Source: Salvator merianae (Eukaryota; Chordata; Lepidosauria; Squamata; Teiidae). Taken from it: a DNA stretch of 64,000 nt. The notes beneath the pieces were generated by a model, which was given only the letters and a program-made list of their open reading frames with translations, ran no database searches and was not told where the DNA came from. The position numbers and the translations under genes are program-made. This document shows, piece after piece, positions 20,771 through 32,724 of the stretch. Where the stretch lies: assembly GCA_003586115.2 (NCBI GenBank), contig QVOM02000071.1, forward strand, positions 727,377 through 791,376, read 5' to 3'. How positions within the stretch are numbered: position 1 is the first letter of the stretch; each line of letters starts with the position of its first letter.

Positions 20771-23700
20771 CATAGTTGGCAAACCAGCCATAGCTGGAAG
20801 TATGCATTTTTGACTACCGCCTCCACCTGAGTTTCTAGGGTAAGCGTAGAGTCCAAGAGTACACCCAGATTCCACACCTGTCCTTTCCAGGGCAAAGCAA
20901 CCCCATCAAGGGTCAGATGCCTTCCAACTTCATGGACCTGAGATCCTGTGACACAGAGCACCTCCGTCTTGTCTGAATTCAGCTTCAATTTATTGGCCCT
21001 CATCCAGCCCATTACTGCCTCAAGGCACCTGTCCAGCACTTCAACCACCCATCCTGTTTCAGATGGCACAGATATGTAGACCTGGATGTCATCTGCGTAT
21101 TGATGACATCTCATCCAAATCTCCTGATGGTGTCCCGCAGTGGCTTCATATAGATATTGAAAAGCATGGGAAATAAGATCAACCCCTGAGGAACCCCACA
21201 CCTGGGTTCCCGGGAATTTCCCACAACTGCCCTCTGGAATCAGCCTTGGAGATAGGAGTGGAACCACCGTAACACAATGGCTCCAACTCCTAAACTCCAT
21301 AATCTCTCCAGAAGGATATCATGATCAATGTTCTCAAAAGCCACTGAGAGATCCAGGAGAACCAATAGAGGTGCATTCCCCTTGTCTTTCTCCTGGAGAA
21401 GGTCATCAAGTAGGGCGCCAAGGTGGTTTCTGTGCCATAACCAGACCTGAAACCAGATTGAAATGGGTCTAGATAATCAGCTTCTTTCAAGCATGCTTGT
21501 AGTTGAAAAGCTATGGCCCCCTCTAATACCTTGCTCAAAAATGGTATGTTGGCCACTGGGTGATATTGGTTTAAATCATCTGGATCCAGGGAGAACTTCC
21601 TGAGGAGGGGCAGTACCACCGCCTCTTTAAGAGCCAGCGGGACCACCCCATCTCTCAAGGAGGCATTTACTACTCCCTGGACCCACCCGATCGTACCCTC
21701 CTTGCTAGCTTTTATCAACCAAGAAGGGCAAGGATCTAGAGGGCATGTAGTAGGTCAAACTCTAGCAAGCAGCTTGTCCACATCCTCAGGCCGCCATAAT
21801 TTTTTTTTTAAATTTTTTAAACATATTTTATTATTCTTGTATTTCAAATATATAAAATTACAGTTTACCTTACATTCTTGTATCACTATTATTATCAAAT
21901 TCCCCCTTCATTAACAGTTTCTTCTAAACTTCCTGTTCTTCAACATCCTGTTTTCTTTCCTTCTTTTTCCACTGAAACTCTTCTTTCTTTCTTTTTTTTA
22001 TTCTTCAAATCCAGCCATCGTAAGTCCATTATCCATCTCTTGCAGAAAGTCAATAAAGGGTTTCCAGTTCCTGTGAAACCTATCAACTGTCTTAATTCTC
22101 AAAAGATTTGTCAGTTTGTCCATCTCAGCCAACTCCATCATTTTTACTAACCAATCATCCACCGTTGGTAATAACTCTCCTTTCCACTTCTGAGCATATA
22201 CAATTCTGGCAGCAGTTACCATATTTTGCAATAACACATTGACACCTTCAACATTATTTTCCACTATCCCCAATAGGAATAATTCCGGTCTAAAAGGAAT
22301 ATTTGTCTTTAAAATTTTCTGCATAGCTGTGTGAATTTGAACCCAATACTTTTTGGGTTTTACACAAGTCCACCACATATGATAAAAGGTACCCTCATGC
22401 TTCTTACATTTCCAACACTTACTTGACATACTTTGATACATTTTTGAAATTCTAAAAGGTGTTAAGTACCATCGATACATCATCTTATATATATTTTCTT
22501 TCAACATATTACATACAGTAAATTTCATATCTTTGATCCACAATTTTTCCCATTGCTCCATTGAAATATTATAAGCAAAATTTTGTGCCCATTTTATCAT
22601 ACAATCTTTAACTTGCTCCTGTTCTAATTCTATTTTCAAAAGAAAATCATACAATACCCCGATAATCCCCCTATCTTCTTTTTCCAATTTTTCTTCCCAT
22701 TTCTGTCTTTCTAATTCAAAATTCATCCTTCTTTTATCTTCTTTAAAAACATCCATCAATTGAGCATACATTAGCCATTGTACCTCTAATCCAGCCGCCA
22801 TATTTGAAACTGATCCAAAGTTACTGGACCAGATGGTTCTCGGAACACTTCCTCTGGATTATTCTCAACTGTGGCATCCAGTTCCCCATAAATCTGAGCA
22901 ACTTTGCCCTCAAAGCGCCTTGCAAATTCATCACAGCAGATATTATAAGGCAATCGCCCTTGTTTTCTTGCACATGATTTTATAAAGCCATTTACTACTC
23001 AGAAGAGCTCTGCTGGATGGCTACTTGAGGACGCAATAGTGGTGGAGAAATAAGATCTTTTCACTGCCATCACTGCCACATGATAGGCACAATTATGTAT
23101 TCTAGCCTGTGTTTGGTCAGGTCCATGACAGGATTCATGCCAGCTGCACTCTAGCTGTCGACCTTCCTGTTTCTTTGCCCCTAACTCCGCAGAATACCAG
23201 GGTACATTATGGGCCCCACAGGTATACCAAGGTCACTTGGCAGCGATCATGTTGATGGCCCTGTTCATCTCCTGATTCCAGAGAGAGACCAGAGCCTCAG
23301 CAGGAAGGTCATCCATGCCAACCGGAAAATCCACCAGAGCATTCAGGAATCGCTCAGATTCCAAATGTTTCCAGGGGCGAACTGTCTGAATGGGTCCCCC
23401 ACCCCTGCATCAGGGAGCTGTCACTGTAAGTCCAAATTTTACCAGGGAATGATCTGTCCATGACAATGGGCTTACCGTCAGCCCTCCTATCAACAGATTC
23501 TCATCAATCAGCTCTGTGGCAAAGACAAGATCGAGGGTATGGCCTGCTGTGTGAGTTGGGCCACTTACAAACTAAGACAGCCCCATAGTTGTCATGGAGG
23601 CCATGAAAAGCTGAGCTGGTCCACTGAGAATAGTCTCTGCATGGATGTTAAAATCTCCCAACACCACTGTGGCAGAGGCCTACACTACCACATCAGAGGC

Positions 23701-24160
23701 CACCTCAACTAGCTCAGACATGGAAGCTTCTGGTCAGTGGGGTGGGTGGTACGGCAGCAATATCCTTATTTGGCTCTCTGGCCCAACAACAAAACAGCCC
23801 CTCAAACCCAGTTGTAGAGCGAATTGGTTGTCTGGTAAGAGAGATAGAAGTCCTATAGACTACAGCAACACCTCCTCCCCTCCCCACCAGTCTGGAACAA
23901 TGCTGCACCCAGTTCACCTATCCAGGTCTCACTAATGCATGCCAGATCAGCCCATTCATCCAGAATTGTCATGGATAAGTGAAGTTTTATTCTGGACTGA
24001 TCTGGCATTCAAAAGCAGCACCATCAAGAGTGGTGGACTGGTTGGCAGGCATCCCCAAATTCTGCTGGTTGGAAGGCAGAACAGAAGGAGTGACAGCTTT
24101 AATACATCTAACACTCCTTCTAATCTGTCGCTTCTGCCTCCGAGCACCATATCTCCCCCT
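20771..24160 (-). mobile_element. L2-type LINE, long antisense copy, interrupted by L1
   Basis: Reading 5' to 3' on the - strand (high to low coordinates): the ORF2 start with LLNARSVQNKT (about 24000), endonuclease remnants including GRGGGVAVVYR (about 23870), more endonuclease/linker, then after a 1-kb L1 insertion the reverse transcriptase. RT blocks are at 21290-21718 (IPFLSKVLEGAIAFQLQ and DPFQSGFRSGYGTETT) and at 20770-21300 (CHQYADDIQVYISVP, the YADD catalytic motif, then LNSDKTEVL). A frameshift near 21295 separates the two. YADD with QLY/QVY wording is L2-like; CR1 has FADD. The 3' portion of ORF2 after the RT is lost. Confidence 0.88.
21799..22793 (-). mobile_element. 5'-truncated L1 LINE, copy 2, inserted in L2
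   Basis: About 995 bp, poly(A) tail (T-run on +) at 21799 and target-site duplication GCCGCCATA at 21790-21798 and 22794-22802. The - strand carries one long open frame (21998-22793) for the C-terminal end of L1 ORF2, including the cysteine/histidine cluster CWKCKK...FYHMWWTC downstream of the RT. Because it is 5' truncated, RT and endonuclease are absent. The apparent start Met lies in the flanking L2 sequence, so it is not a gene start. The open frame suggests fairly recent insertion compared with copy 1. Confidence 0.92.
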
Positions 24161-25140
24161 GCCCGTCACCACAGGGATGGGAGCCCCCTGTGACAGTTCT
24201 TCCCCTCCACCCCTGCCTTGACACATTATTCCCTCCCCACAAAACAAACAAACAAATGCAAAGTACAATGAATAAGCTAAAACAGTATTAAACAAGTAAA
24301 TTAAAAGGCACAAGTTTTTTTTTAAAAAAAAACCTCCAATAAAAATAAAAAGAAATAGAAGAAAAAGTGATAAGTGAGGCTCCATCAGTGGGATCAGATA
24401 TTACAGTTTACAGTTCTCAGGATATGGCTCCTTGAGTCTCTTCTTACCTTTCTACAGAGATGTTGCCGCTGGCAGCCATTCTGGAGAGGCCCAAAGGTCT
24501 TGCAACCAGGTTCAGTGTCCCCCATGCCATGCATAGGCACAGACTGAAGCTATTCACTTGTACCAACAATGTCACTGTCATTGCCTGTGACCATGAAACC
24601 TTGGAAGAATTTTGACAGCCATGCCTTCACCTTGTGCTCCACCACCACGGATAGTTCATCACCACTGTGGTTGCTATCTCCTCCCTATGTAGCATATCTA
24701 AAAGGGCTGCAGACATGTTCTTTCTCTCCTTCCCCACCATTGCACAGATCAGCAGTGAACTACATCAAAGCTGAGCATCCTTGAGACCATCTCTCTACAT
24801 ACCTAGTACAGAGAGGGTGTAATGGCCAATGGCTAGATTTACAAAATAAACAAGTAGTACATAGAGGGTATCACCCACTTGCTAAGGGCAGTGCACGAGG
24901 CCACCGTGCTATCCGAAGCAAGTAGAAGGAGCAGTCAGCAAACTCTGGCATTCTCCACCACAGACATTCCTGTCCAAAGCAATGATCCGTGAATGGGGAT
25001 ATTGATTTGGGTAAATATTCTGCCTATGTTGGCTGCACTGACAGCACTGGCAGATGCACCAGGACTTGGTTGCTGACTGAAAGCACTCTAAGCCTGGTGC
25101 TGCCACTACAGACCATTATGGCCTGGTGCAAAATACTTCA
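24161..25140 (-). other. Probable L2 5' leader and unidentified sequence
   Basis: Lies upstream of the L2 endonuclease on the - strand and has no other identity; an A-rich interval (24236-24350) separates two parts. No ORF1 domain can be named. Assignment to the L2 5' region is positional. Confidence 0.3.
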
Positions 25141-25517
25141 GTACCTTCATTGCCTGTTAGTCTTAAAAGGCTTTAAAAAGACTGAAAAATTAACAAAGCT
25201 AAAAATGCAAGCTTTTTTTCTCAGTCAACAGGTGTAAGAATGGAAAGTTTCTCTTTTACTTGCATCAGTTTTCATTTGTTGTGTTTTGCCACCATCTGCT
25301 GGCTTAAAATAAAATCGCTGGAAATTACAATTTTATATCAATGGACCTTGGTCAACCATCCTGGCTAAGGCAATCTGAGTTCTCTGGATTAGATTAAAAA
25401 AAAATTGTTCTCATTTTAAAAAGTCTGACAAGAAAGAGGAAGAAAGTATGCAAGGAACCATAACCTCTGTTATGTGGAAATCCCAGGGAAAAAATCGTTT
25501 CACAACTTGAAAATATA

Positions 25518-25923
25518 GGGCCCGTTCACACTTTGCGAGAGGAATGTTCCTGTCCACTCACTAGTCAAGTGCATTGACACCTTCAAATGGAGTCAACTGC
25601 CTTGAAGCGCACCTGATGCCTACCGGAAGCTAAGGCTGATGAAGTAAATTGCAGTCTGGAATCTGACTTGCGCGATCAGGTGTAGATCACGGGACTGCAT
25701 TCACACTACTTCCGGGTTTGAAGGGCTGGCTTGGGAAACAGCTCTATGGTTTCGGACATAGCTCTATGGCTTTGCAAGCAGCTCCCTGACTAGTGCAGTC
25801 CCATTCGAACTGCTCCCTTTGCAGGACAGCTTGCAAACCGCTCCATTGCTCACAGGAGTCCCTCCTGGCCAGCCTGAACCTTGCTAATTAATACGTTCTG
25901 CTCTGGTAAGTGTGAAAACACCC
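25518..25923 (-). repeat. MITE family B, copy 2
   Basis: Ends GGGCCCGTTCACACTTTG and, from the right, GGGTGTTTTCACACTTACC. Its reverse complement aligns through most of its length with 13987-14546. Roughly 150 bp shorter than copy 1, so one has an internal indel. Confidence 0.65.
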
Positions 25924-26309
25924 ATTCTTCTATCTAAGGTACTAAGTGTTTGGAAGAACTGGAAAGTCACCAGGGCCCAGAGAATTTCTCTTTAGCATCT
26001 GTGCTTAATCTTTTTTTTAAGGATGAACCCACTACAGTATTTGAAATGTTTTTATTTGTATACGTTTGTGGACTTGGTAGAAAATTGGTTAAAATTTCTG
26101 AAGATTTAAGTGCAGAATGCGGTGAATTTCTCATTTGGGACCTGCATTTTCAGATTCATTCAGCGGTACAAGAAGTATGTGATGAAAATTAACAGTAGTT
26201 GAATTTGAGCAGCTCATATATAAGCACAAGGCAGTAGAAGTCCACATTTCTCTGTCAATTGCTGTAATTAACAAAAGTGTGAGACTCTCACAGATATAAG
26301 GTAGAAATG

Positions 26310-27930
26310 CAAAAAAGTTGTCATGTAAGTCTCCACAATCTTTTTGCACAACCTTTTCCAAATGCTACAGTTTTGCTTTTGGTGATTTTATTACTGCTGG
26401 CAACTTCAACAGCATTGCTAAATTGGATTTCAACAGAAAATACCTTGCAGCCTTACCTAGAAAATCAAAACAAATTCTTAATTCCTTTGGATTCCTCCAT
26501 CCTGGTTGGGAGGAGGAGTATATCTCAGTGTAACTTGAATCTTTACTTGCTTTCTGCAATTTTCAGCTGCACTGGCAAGTCTGAATAAAATCTTTGAATT
26601 TAATACCCAAAGCTTCTGTATTTCTATTCTCAAGGCAACAAGAATTCTAAATTATTGATTATCTACAATATCAAAACATAAGATGGAGTCCTGTCCTTTA
26701 ATTCTACCAAAATTGTAGAAACTCTGAAAACTTTTTATGAGAAGCTGTAAATTCACCCTTTGAAATGAACCCTCAAGATAGACAAAATACCTCTGAAGTA
26801 CTGTTCTCCCTACATTCACAGATGATCAAAGAACCAGTCAAATAACTCTTGAGAAAATTAAAGTCATGGTTTCTATAAGGCCCCTGGCCTTGATAAGTTT
26901 TCATTCCGCTTTTATAAGGCTTTTCAGGACACCCTTCCTCCTCAGCTTGCACAACTTTTTACCTGTAACCTATAAAGAGTTCGTATTCCAGATACCTGGA
27001 AAACTTCCCTTATAAAATTTCCCTTGCATAAAAAAAGCAAATCACAAGAAAATGTAATGATTCTTACAGATCGATAACCCTGATCAATCAGGACTTCCCA
27101 TTGACTGTTTTCACACCAAACACTGAGTGGTCAAACTGGACCTGAAGCTGGCTCCTGTCATTTGCAGTGCAAACTGTGCCCAATCCTCATCATGGCAATG
27201 TCCGGGAAGCATCCAGCCGCTGCCATGGCAACTGGCAGGTCTGGGCATTGTGCAGGCACGTGCACAATGGGCTGATAAACCAGCACGATCAGGACTATGC
27301 GATCAGGCAACATGATGTCCAGATCGGGCTGCGTGACGCCCAATCCAGGCATTGTGCGGTCTGATCACATAAGCCTGATCACATTGGCGCAATGTGTGAG
27401 ACTGCTGGTCACCATGGCAGTGGTCAGAAGTTTCCTGGACATTGCCATGACAAGGATTGGATGCGAGTGCAATCAGGCATCATGCAGCTGGATTGGGTAT
27501 TGCACAGCCCCAATTTCACAGGCTGATTAGTCCCGATTGCCTGCTCGCACATGTCTGATCGGGTTCTTGCACTGGCTGGAGTGCTCCAGCAACAGGTAAG
27601 TGGAGATGCACCCTACTATTACCTTCTGATAGGGTTGTGGAGCACTAGTGCTCCAGTGGTATCCACGATCAGGAGCAGAGGAAGCCTGCTCCAGGCCACT
27701 CAGGCCTCCGCCAAGTGTGGAAGAACTTGGATAGCAAGCATTCTTGATGCTTGCTAGGCCAAAGTGCAAACAGGCCCATTGTCAATGCATATTTTTGCAT
27801 TTAAGAGCAATTCTTTTATTAGCAGTATTATCAGCAAGGAGCAATTTGTGTTTATCCCAATGATGGACCAGGGGAAACAGAGAGAAAGCAGATTCTAGTA
27901 GATTCTAGATTTAAAAGGTCTCTTCAAGTG
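26310..27930 (+). pseudogene. L1 ORF2 fragment (endonuclease to RT), split by a hAT
   Basis: On the + strand a degraded L1 endonuclease segment (GDFITAGNFNSIAKLDF at about 26378, then ILNSFGFLHPGWEEEY) is followed by the RT start: a GPDKFSFRFYKAF block (about 26885) and IPDTWKTSLIKFPL (about 26990). A hAT (27104-27773) interrupts it. Beyond the hAT the RT resumes with FISSIISKEQFVFIPM (about 27810-27860), matching the L1 QxGFIPGR region. Stops and frameshifts abound. The fragment loses identity beyond about 27900. Confidence 0.75.
27104..27773. mobile_element. Non-autonomous hAT, 670 bp, inserted in L1
   Basis: Terminal inverted repeats ACTGTTTTCACACCAAAC and, from the right, CCTGTTTGCACTTTGGCC. 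The flanks are TCCCATTG (27096-27103) and GCCCATTG (27774-27781), an 8-bp duplication with one mismatch. Removing the element and one flank copy lets the L1 RT remnant read on, which supports the boundaries. Internally it contains repeated GCCATGGCA-type and GATCAGGC-type segments and no transposase. Confidence 0.8.
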
Positions 27931-28051
27931 CAGCATGCCAGTATTCATGTAGACAAAGGCTGTAAGACCTGAAGGTAGATAGAACTTGAAGCATTTGGTA
28001 AAGGAGATTCTAGGCCCTAACAGGAACTTGGAGTTCCAGCATGGCAGACAA

Positions 28052-28560
28052 CATGCTTGTGCACAAAGTCATTTTTTGCTTTTCGTTTCATGACGAATCA
28101 AAGCAAGGAAGCTTCGTTTTTGCATGAAAACCCCATGCGTGAAAACGGCCAGCTTCATTTTCGTTGCAAAAGTCTTCACAAAAATGAAGAGGGGTTAATT
28201 TTTTTTAAAAAACAATGTTATTTCTCCGAAAAGACAATACCTACCCCACCTACCCCCTGCCGTCCACCTCCCCACAGTCCCCTCACTTGTCAAGTGACGC
28301 GCCGTTTTTTATAAAACAGAAATTGCAGGAGAGACTCCTTTTCACCAGATACCTGTGGAAACGATGCATAGATTTCACGATTCATCGATGCAACGAATGC
28401 TCCAGTAAGCAGTTGAAGGAATGTGAGGCTGCGTGAAAAACCTCGTTTTCCCTAATCTATGCATGAACACAAGTGAAAGATAGTCAGTTTCCACCGATTT
28501 TTGCAGTTTTCGATGAGCCTGCCCCTGTTCTTTCTCTGTGTGTGCGCGACTGCAGTTTTC
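28052..28560 (+). repeat. Left terminal/subterminal region of the large hAT
   Basis: Contains several short variations on GATTCATCGATG, CATGCGTGAAAACGG and TTCATTTTCGTTGC. The 28315-28385 part is the inverted partner of 37395-37475. Such clustered motifs are where hAT transposases bind in known elements; binding here is inference. Confidence 0.55.
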
Positions 28561-28750
28561 TTTGGCGATCAAATGGATCAGAAATTCTTATTGGCCTGTG
28601 TCTTGGTATCAGTGATTGGTCTTTGGATTTTGAGTGACTTCTTCAGTGGCTTGTTGGGTGCCGTGTTTAATATTGTTTGATTCCTTGATACCAGAAAAAC
28701 AGGTATTCTATTTGACATTTGATGTTTTCGTTCAAAATCGGGGGAGGGGC

Positions 28751-29099
28751 AAAAAGAGAACCTGAGAGAGAACCCACAGAGAATCCGGAGAGCTGCTAGA
28801 CCACCCCACCACACGGAGCCCACAATTCATGTCAGGGTGCGAAGAGAGAGAGTAGTCCTCCTGCTCAATCCAGTCCTCTAGTGACAGCCCGGCTCTGGTC
28901 CAACCATAAAAACGAGCTCAACTGTTCTTCAGAGACTCTTTTATGGTTGGACCGGAGCCGGGCTGTCACTGGAGGACTGGATTGAGCAGGAGGACTACTC
29001 TTTCTTTTCGCATCCTGACATGAATTGTTGGCTCCATGTGGTGGGGTGGTCTAGCAGCTCTCCAGGTTCTCTGCGGGTTCTCTCTCAGGTTCTCTTTTT
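28751..29099. repeat. Large hairpin: 161-bp inverted arms, 27-bp loop
   Basis: Arms at 28751-28911 and 28939-29099 are equal in length and highly complementary, for example AAAAAGAGAACCTGAGAGAG with CTCTCTCAGGTTCTCTTTTT, and CCAACCATAAAA with TTTTATGGTTGG at the loop base. Only scattered mismatches. It lies between the left end and the transposase of the large hAT. It may be an inserted fold-back element or a duplicated inverted promoter segment. Confidence 0.9.
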
Positions 29100-29930
29100 T
29101 GCACTTTTGAGTTCTTTTCGTTCTTTTTTTACCTTTCCTTTTGCTTTTAGTTCTCCCCCATGCACCCATCAAATTGCTGCTTTTCCCAAACTAAATTCTA
29201 ATAGAAGGCTTCCCCAAAGTAAGCCTGCTGCTTCTCTGGGGTAATTCGGTTCACCAGGTTTGTGTGTGTCACACAGCAGTGCCATAGCACTGTGCTGGGT
29301 GACACACATCCCAATTAAATAGGTCTCCACCCACCCACCCATCCCTCTTAGGCTACCCTGAGCCTTCAGGGCACCCAGCCCCCACCTCACCCCTGCTAGG
29401 ATTATAGGAACTTAGGGCTTCCATTAAATTACTGAGATAGATGAAGGGCAGAGGGCTCAGCGGAAAGGCTAGACTGCTAGGTAGGAGGGAAGGGAAGAGA
29501 AGAGAGTTGTTGTTGCTGGCTGTGGCAGGCAGGCGTCTGAGGGGCTTACTCCCCAAGTCCCTGTCACCAGGTGGACAGTATGCGGGCTAGACTTTCCCCG
29601 ATGGGAAGCTGGGCCTGAGCCTGCTGCTGCTGGGGGGTCTTCCTCAGCAGAGCTGTGTAGCTGCCTCCTTCACGCTGAGGAATCCCAGGTTCCTCCAGCA
29701 AGGGAAGAGGTGGTGGTGGTGGTGACAGTTTCAGCTGCCATGGCAGCTGGGCTCCCCCACCTGTCCCAGGTTCCAGTGTGACCTCGCAGCCTGAGACCGA
29801 GGAGGAGTGGGAGCTTCACCCTGGTCCTTCTCAGCTCCAGGCTGGGGTGTGTGTATGATAGTTCTGATCCCCAGAAGGAGCCAGCAGCAGCAGGACCATC
29901 ACCACCAGCGAAGCGGGGGCATCATGGTAG
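29100..29930 (+). other. Leader of hAT transposase gene, no clear domain
   Basis: GC-richer sequence between the hairpin and the BED-finger remnant. It may contain 5' exon/UTR of the transposase gene but no conserved protein segment is visible. Confidence 0.35.
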
Positions 29931-31858
29931 CCCTGAGGGCAGCGTAGTGTAGAGGCATTTTGAGCTCTGCCCTGATGCTCCAACCTATGCTGTCTGCAAC
30001 CACTGCAAGGCACGGGTCAGCAGGGGGCAGAACATCAGGCGTCTTGGCACCACAGCACTGTGGAGCCATCTGAAGAGTCAGCAGCCTGGCGTTCTTCCCC
30101 TTGCTGACAGCAGTAGGCCCAGCGTGCCTGGGAGTAGCCTCAACGGTGCTGTGTCGGCCACCCAGCAGACACAGCTACCTAAGCAGTGGTTGCAGAAGTC
30201 AAGGGGCAAGTGGGGTGATCACTGAGGTAGATCTCTCCTAACCCAGACCATTGTGGAGATGATTGCACTCGACTATCTGCCACTCTCAGGGGTGGAGAAT
30301 GCTAGCTTCCACCAGCTACTCCACCTGGTTCCCCCGACTACCGGACACCCTCATGCACCACATTCAGCAGGAGCATGCTTCCCTCCCTGTACAATGTGAG
30401 CAGGGAGGCGGTACAGGAATGTGGGCAGGGAGGCAGTGCAGGTCCCTGCCCAGTCGTGCATTTCACTGCCAATCTGTGGTCCAGTGGCAGCGGATTGCAC
30501 AGCTCTTTCCTCTCCCTCACTGCAGGGGAAGGAGAGAGAGGGTGGGGTTGCTTCTCAAGCTCCCTCACTGGCGGTGAAGCCCCTTCGGGCCTTGCTGCAT
30601 GTAGAGGAGCTTGACAGAACCCACACTGCTGAACGCCTGTCAGAGGCCATGGACCATCAGGTGAGGGGTTGGTTGAGCTGGGACCCAACCCTTAGCCGTG
30701 GCTTCATGGTCACTGGCAATGGGAAGAATGTAGTCAAGGCAGCCAGCCTGGCAAGGTTTGTGAGCATCACTTGTATGTCTCACACTCTCCACCTGGTTGT
30801 GAGGGACACTCTTGGACTCTCTTGGCCGGTGTCCAGTAGTGCGGTCCCTGGTGATGCTCCTGCCACATCTATGGGAGCCCTTGTGGAGAAATGCCACAGG
30901 ATGGGTTCCCATTTCCACTGGAATATTAGTGCACGGAGGCTGCTCCACCAGGCCCAGGAGGAGAAGCACCTGCCGGAACATCTGATCCCACCCTTCACAC
31001 GCTCGCTGTGAAGCATAACGTGGAGGAGTGCAGTCTCTCCCCGGATGACTGGTGCACCATTGTGGATGCTGTCAAGGCACTCAGATTCTTCAAGTGGCTG
31101 ATGAGGAAACTGAGTGGTGAGATGGCGACACTGAGCGTGGCACTGCCGAGCATGGTTGCCTTGGGCAAACGCCTCAGTGGGCTTTGGCCGCAGCTGACTG
31201 CTGAGGCTAGCTGGGCCTTGGTGAGTCAGCTGCAGGCTGGAGTTGAGCAGAGGCTGATCGAGCCCTTGAGACAGAAGTCTGTGTTCATTTTGGCCTGCCT
31301 TCTTGACCCAAAGGTTCAGGAAGGAGCTGTCCTTGAGGACGAGCTCCCTTGGTGGAGAGAGCGCCTGGTCCAAGCAGCTAGGAGAGTTCAGTCAGAGAGG
31401 TTGGGCCAGGCATGGGAGAGCAGAGTGCCTGTTTGCAGTGCATCCCCTGCTTCCAGTGTGGAAGTCCCCCTGTGGCCAGCAGTAGCGTTGGACCCAGCAG
31501 CATGGTTTCGGAGGCATGTCACGAAGTGTGCCAGGAGGAGGCACTATCCGACACGAAGTCTGAGGTTTTCAGCTTCAGTGACATGTCCATGAAATAGCAG
31601 AAGCCAACTACCCTCAATAGTGCTGAGCAGTCTGTTCTGCAGTATCTAGTGGGGAAAGTGCGAGGCAAGGACATGGTGCCATCCAAGTTTTGGGCAAAGC
31701 ATTGCCAAATCTGGCCGGATTTGGACCATCTTGCCTGGAAGTACCTGTCCGCTCCACCGACATCTGTGCAGAGTGAGAGGGTGTTCTCCATGGCTGGTGG
31801 CGTGGTGACATTTCATCGCTCTCACACGGGTGGCTCATGGAGCTGCTCGTCTTCTTAA
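29931..31858 (+). pseudogene. hAT transposase with BED zinc finger, multiply frameshifted
   Basis: Fragments occur in hAT order. A BED finger at about 29950-30110: VCNHCKARVSRG...LGTTALWSHLKSQQ, where the CxxC and first His survive but the last His of the usual HLKSxH is Gln. IVEMIALDYLPLSGVENASF at about 30250. VVHFTANLWSSG...FLSLTA at about 30450-30520, the conserved catalytic-core entry. Then GFMVTGNGKNVVKAA (30700), CMSHTLHLVVRD (30775), an insertion-domain-like segment to 31580, and the C-terminal dimerisation block WKYLSAPPTSVQSERVFSMAG at about 31735-31800. At least four frame changes or stops (about 30215, 30390-30420, 31010, 31595) make it inactive. The family resembles Ac/ZBED-type hATs. 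Confidence 0.85.
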
Positions 31859-32204
31859 AGGCCAACCTGCCCCTGCTGGGCTTTCCTGAGCTGCATTTGG
31901 GGGATGAGTGACCAGGACATGGGTGACTCCATCCCAGTTCTGCAGCACCAAAGGCAGCCAGAAAACAACAACAAAAAAAGGACTAGGTGGGCCAATAATT
32001 CCCAAGGAAAATAAAAGAAAGCACAAAAAAGGCATAAAAAGATTAAAAAGAAAGCCACAGAGTAAGGGAAAAACACTATAGGAGGTATTGAATAAAGGGG
32101 AAATTAGAATAGAATCTTTAAAAATGAACACAAGGAAAGGAAAAAGGGAAAGGATTAGGGAGGGAGGAGAGGTAAGAGATCCTATGTGCATTGTGTGAGC
32201 ACTC

Positions 32205-32232
32205 ACTCTCTCTCTCTCTCTCTCTCTCCTTC

Positions 32233-32287
<55 letters not shown>
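32205..32287. repeat. (TC)n-(AC)n compound microsatellite
   Basis: About 55 bp of CT repeats with one short CCTTCCCC interruption followed by about 28 bp of CA repeats. It gives spurious long Ser/Leu and Thr/His ORFs on both strands. Confidence 0.95.
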
Positions 32288-32299
32288 TGCACACACACC

Positions 32300-32720
32300 A
32301 AGGACGCCAGGCTGATGTTGACATGGGGTATCTCAGTGCCCTGGGCCAGCACCCATCAGGGGCAGCAACCGAGGGCCAGTACCAGTCTGAGGCCTTGGCC
32401 GAGGTGGACAACAAACCAACAGGTGAGGAGGAGACATTGCCTCCATGTGAAAGAGTCTCAGCCGGCGTACCCTGAGCATCTACACTATAGGAATCCCATG
32501 GTACCCAGCAGGAGCTGGAAGGAAAGCAAGGCAATCCACAAGCAGAGGGGTGTCCCCACAAGCCTCCGAAAATGCAGAGGGCACAGAAGAGGAAGAAGGC
32601 AGTCTTCTGTCTCCAGGTTTACTCTGTCTCATCTGCCCGAATGCTGCCCTTAGGTTGCAGAGGACTTTCAAGTTTATGCCCAGCTAACATTTGTTCTTTG
32701 CTGTTCCCTGCATTGGCTAA
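32300..32720 (+). other. Possible 3' exon/UTR of the hAT transposase gene
   Basis: Contains an acidic open segment (32300-32475; GQHPSGAATEGQYQSEALAE) of unknown meaning and leads to a strong polyadenylation signal at 32719. Its relation to the transposase is positional only. Confidence 0.3.
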
Positions 32721-32724
32721 TAAA
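32719..32724 (+). terminator. Polyadenylation signal AATAAA for the hAT transposase gene
   Basis: GGCTAATAAAGCAC is followed 16 bp later by the GU-type element TTGGTGTGTGACTGTC, the usual cleavage/polyadenylation layout. It is the first good signal downstream of the transposase remnant. Confidence 0.55.

Noticed and set aside
21998..22801. 267-aa - strand ORF as a host gene
   Set aside because: It is the C-terminal part of L1 ORF2 within a 5'-truncated insertion; the start codon is in flanking L2.
25950..26192. 80-aa + strand ORF with some protein-like wording as a host exon
   Set aside because: No flanking splice sites agree and no family is recognised; next to L1 and MITE debris.
32118..32653. 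147-155 aa ORFs with long Ser/Leu, Arg/Glu or Thr/His runs
   Set aside because: They translate a CT/CA microsatellite.
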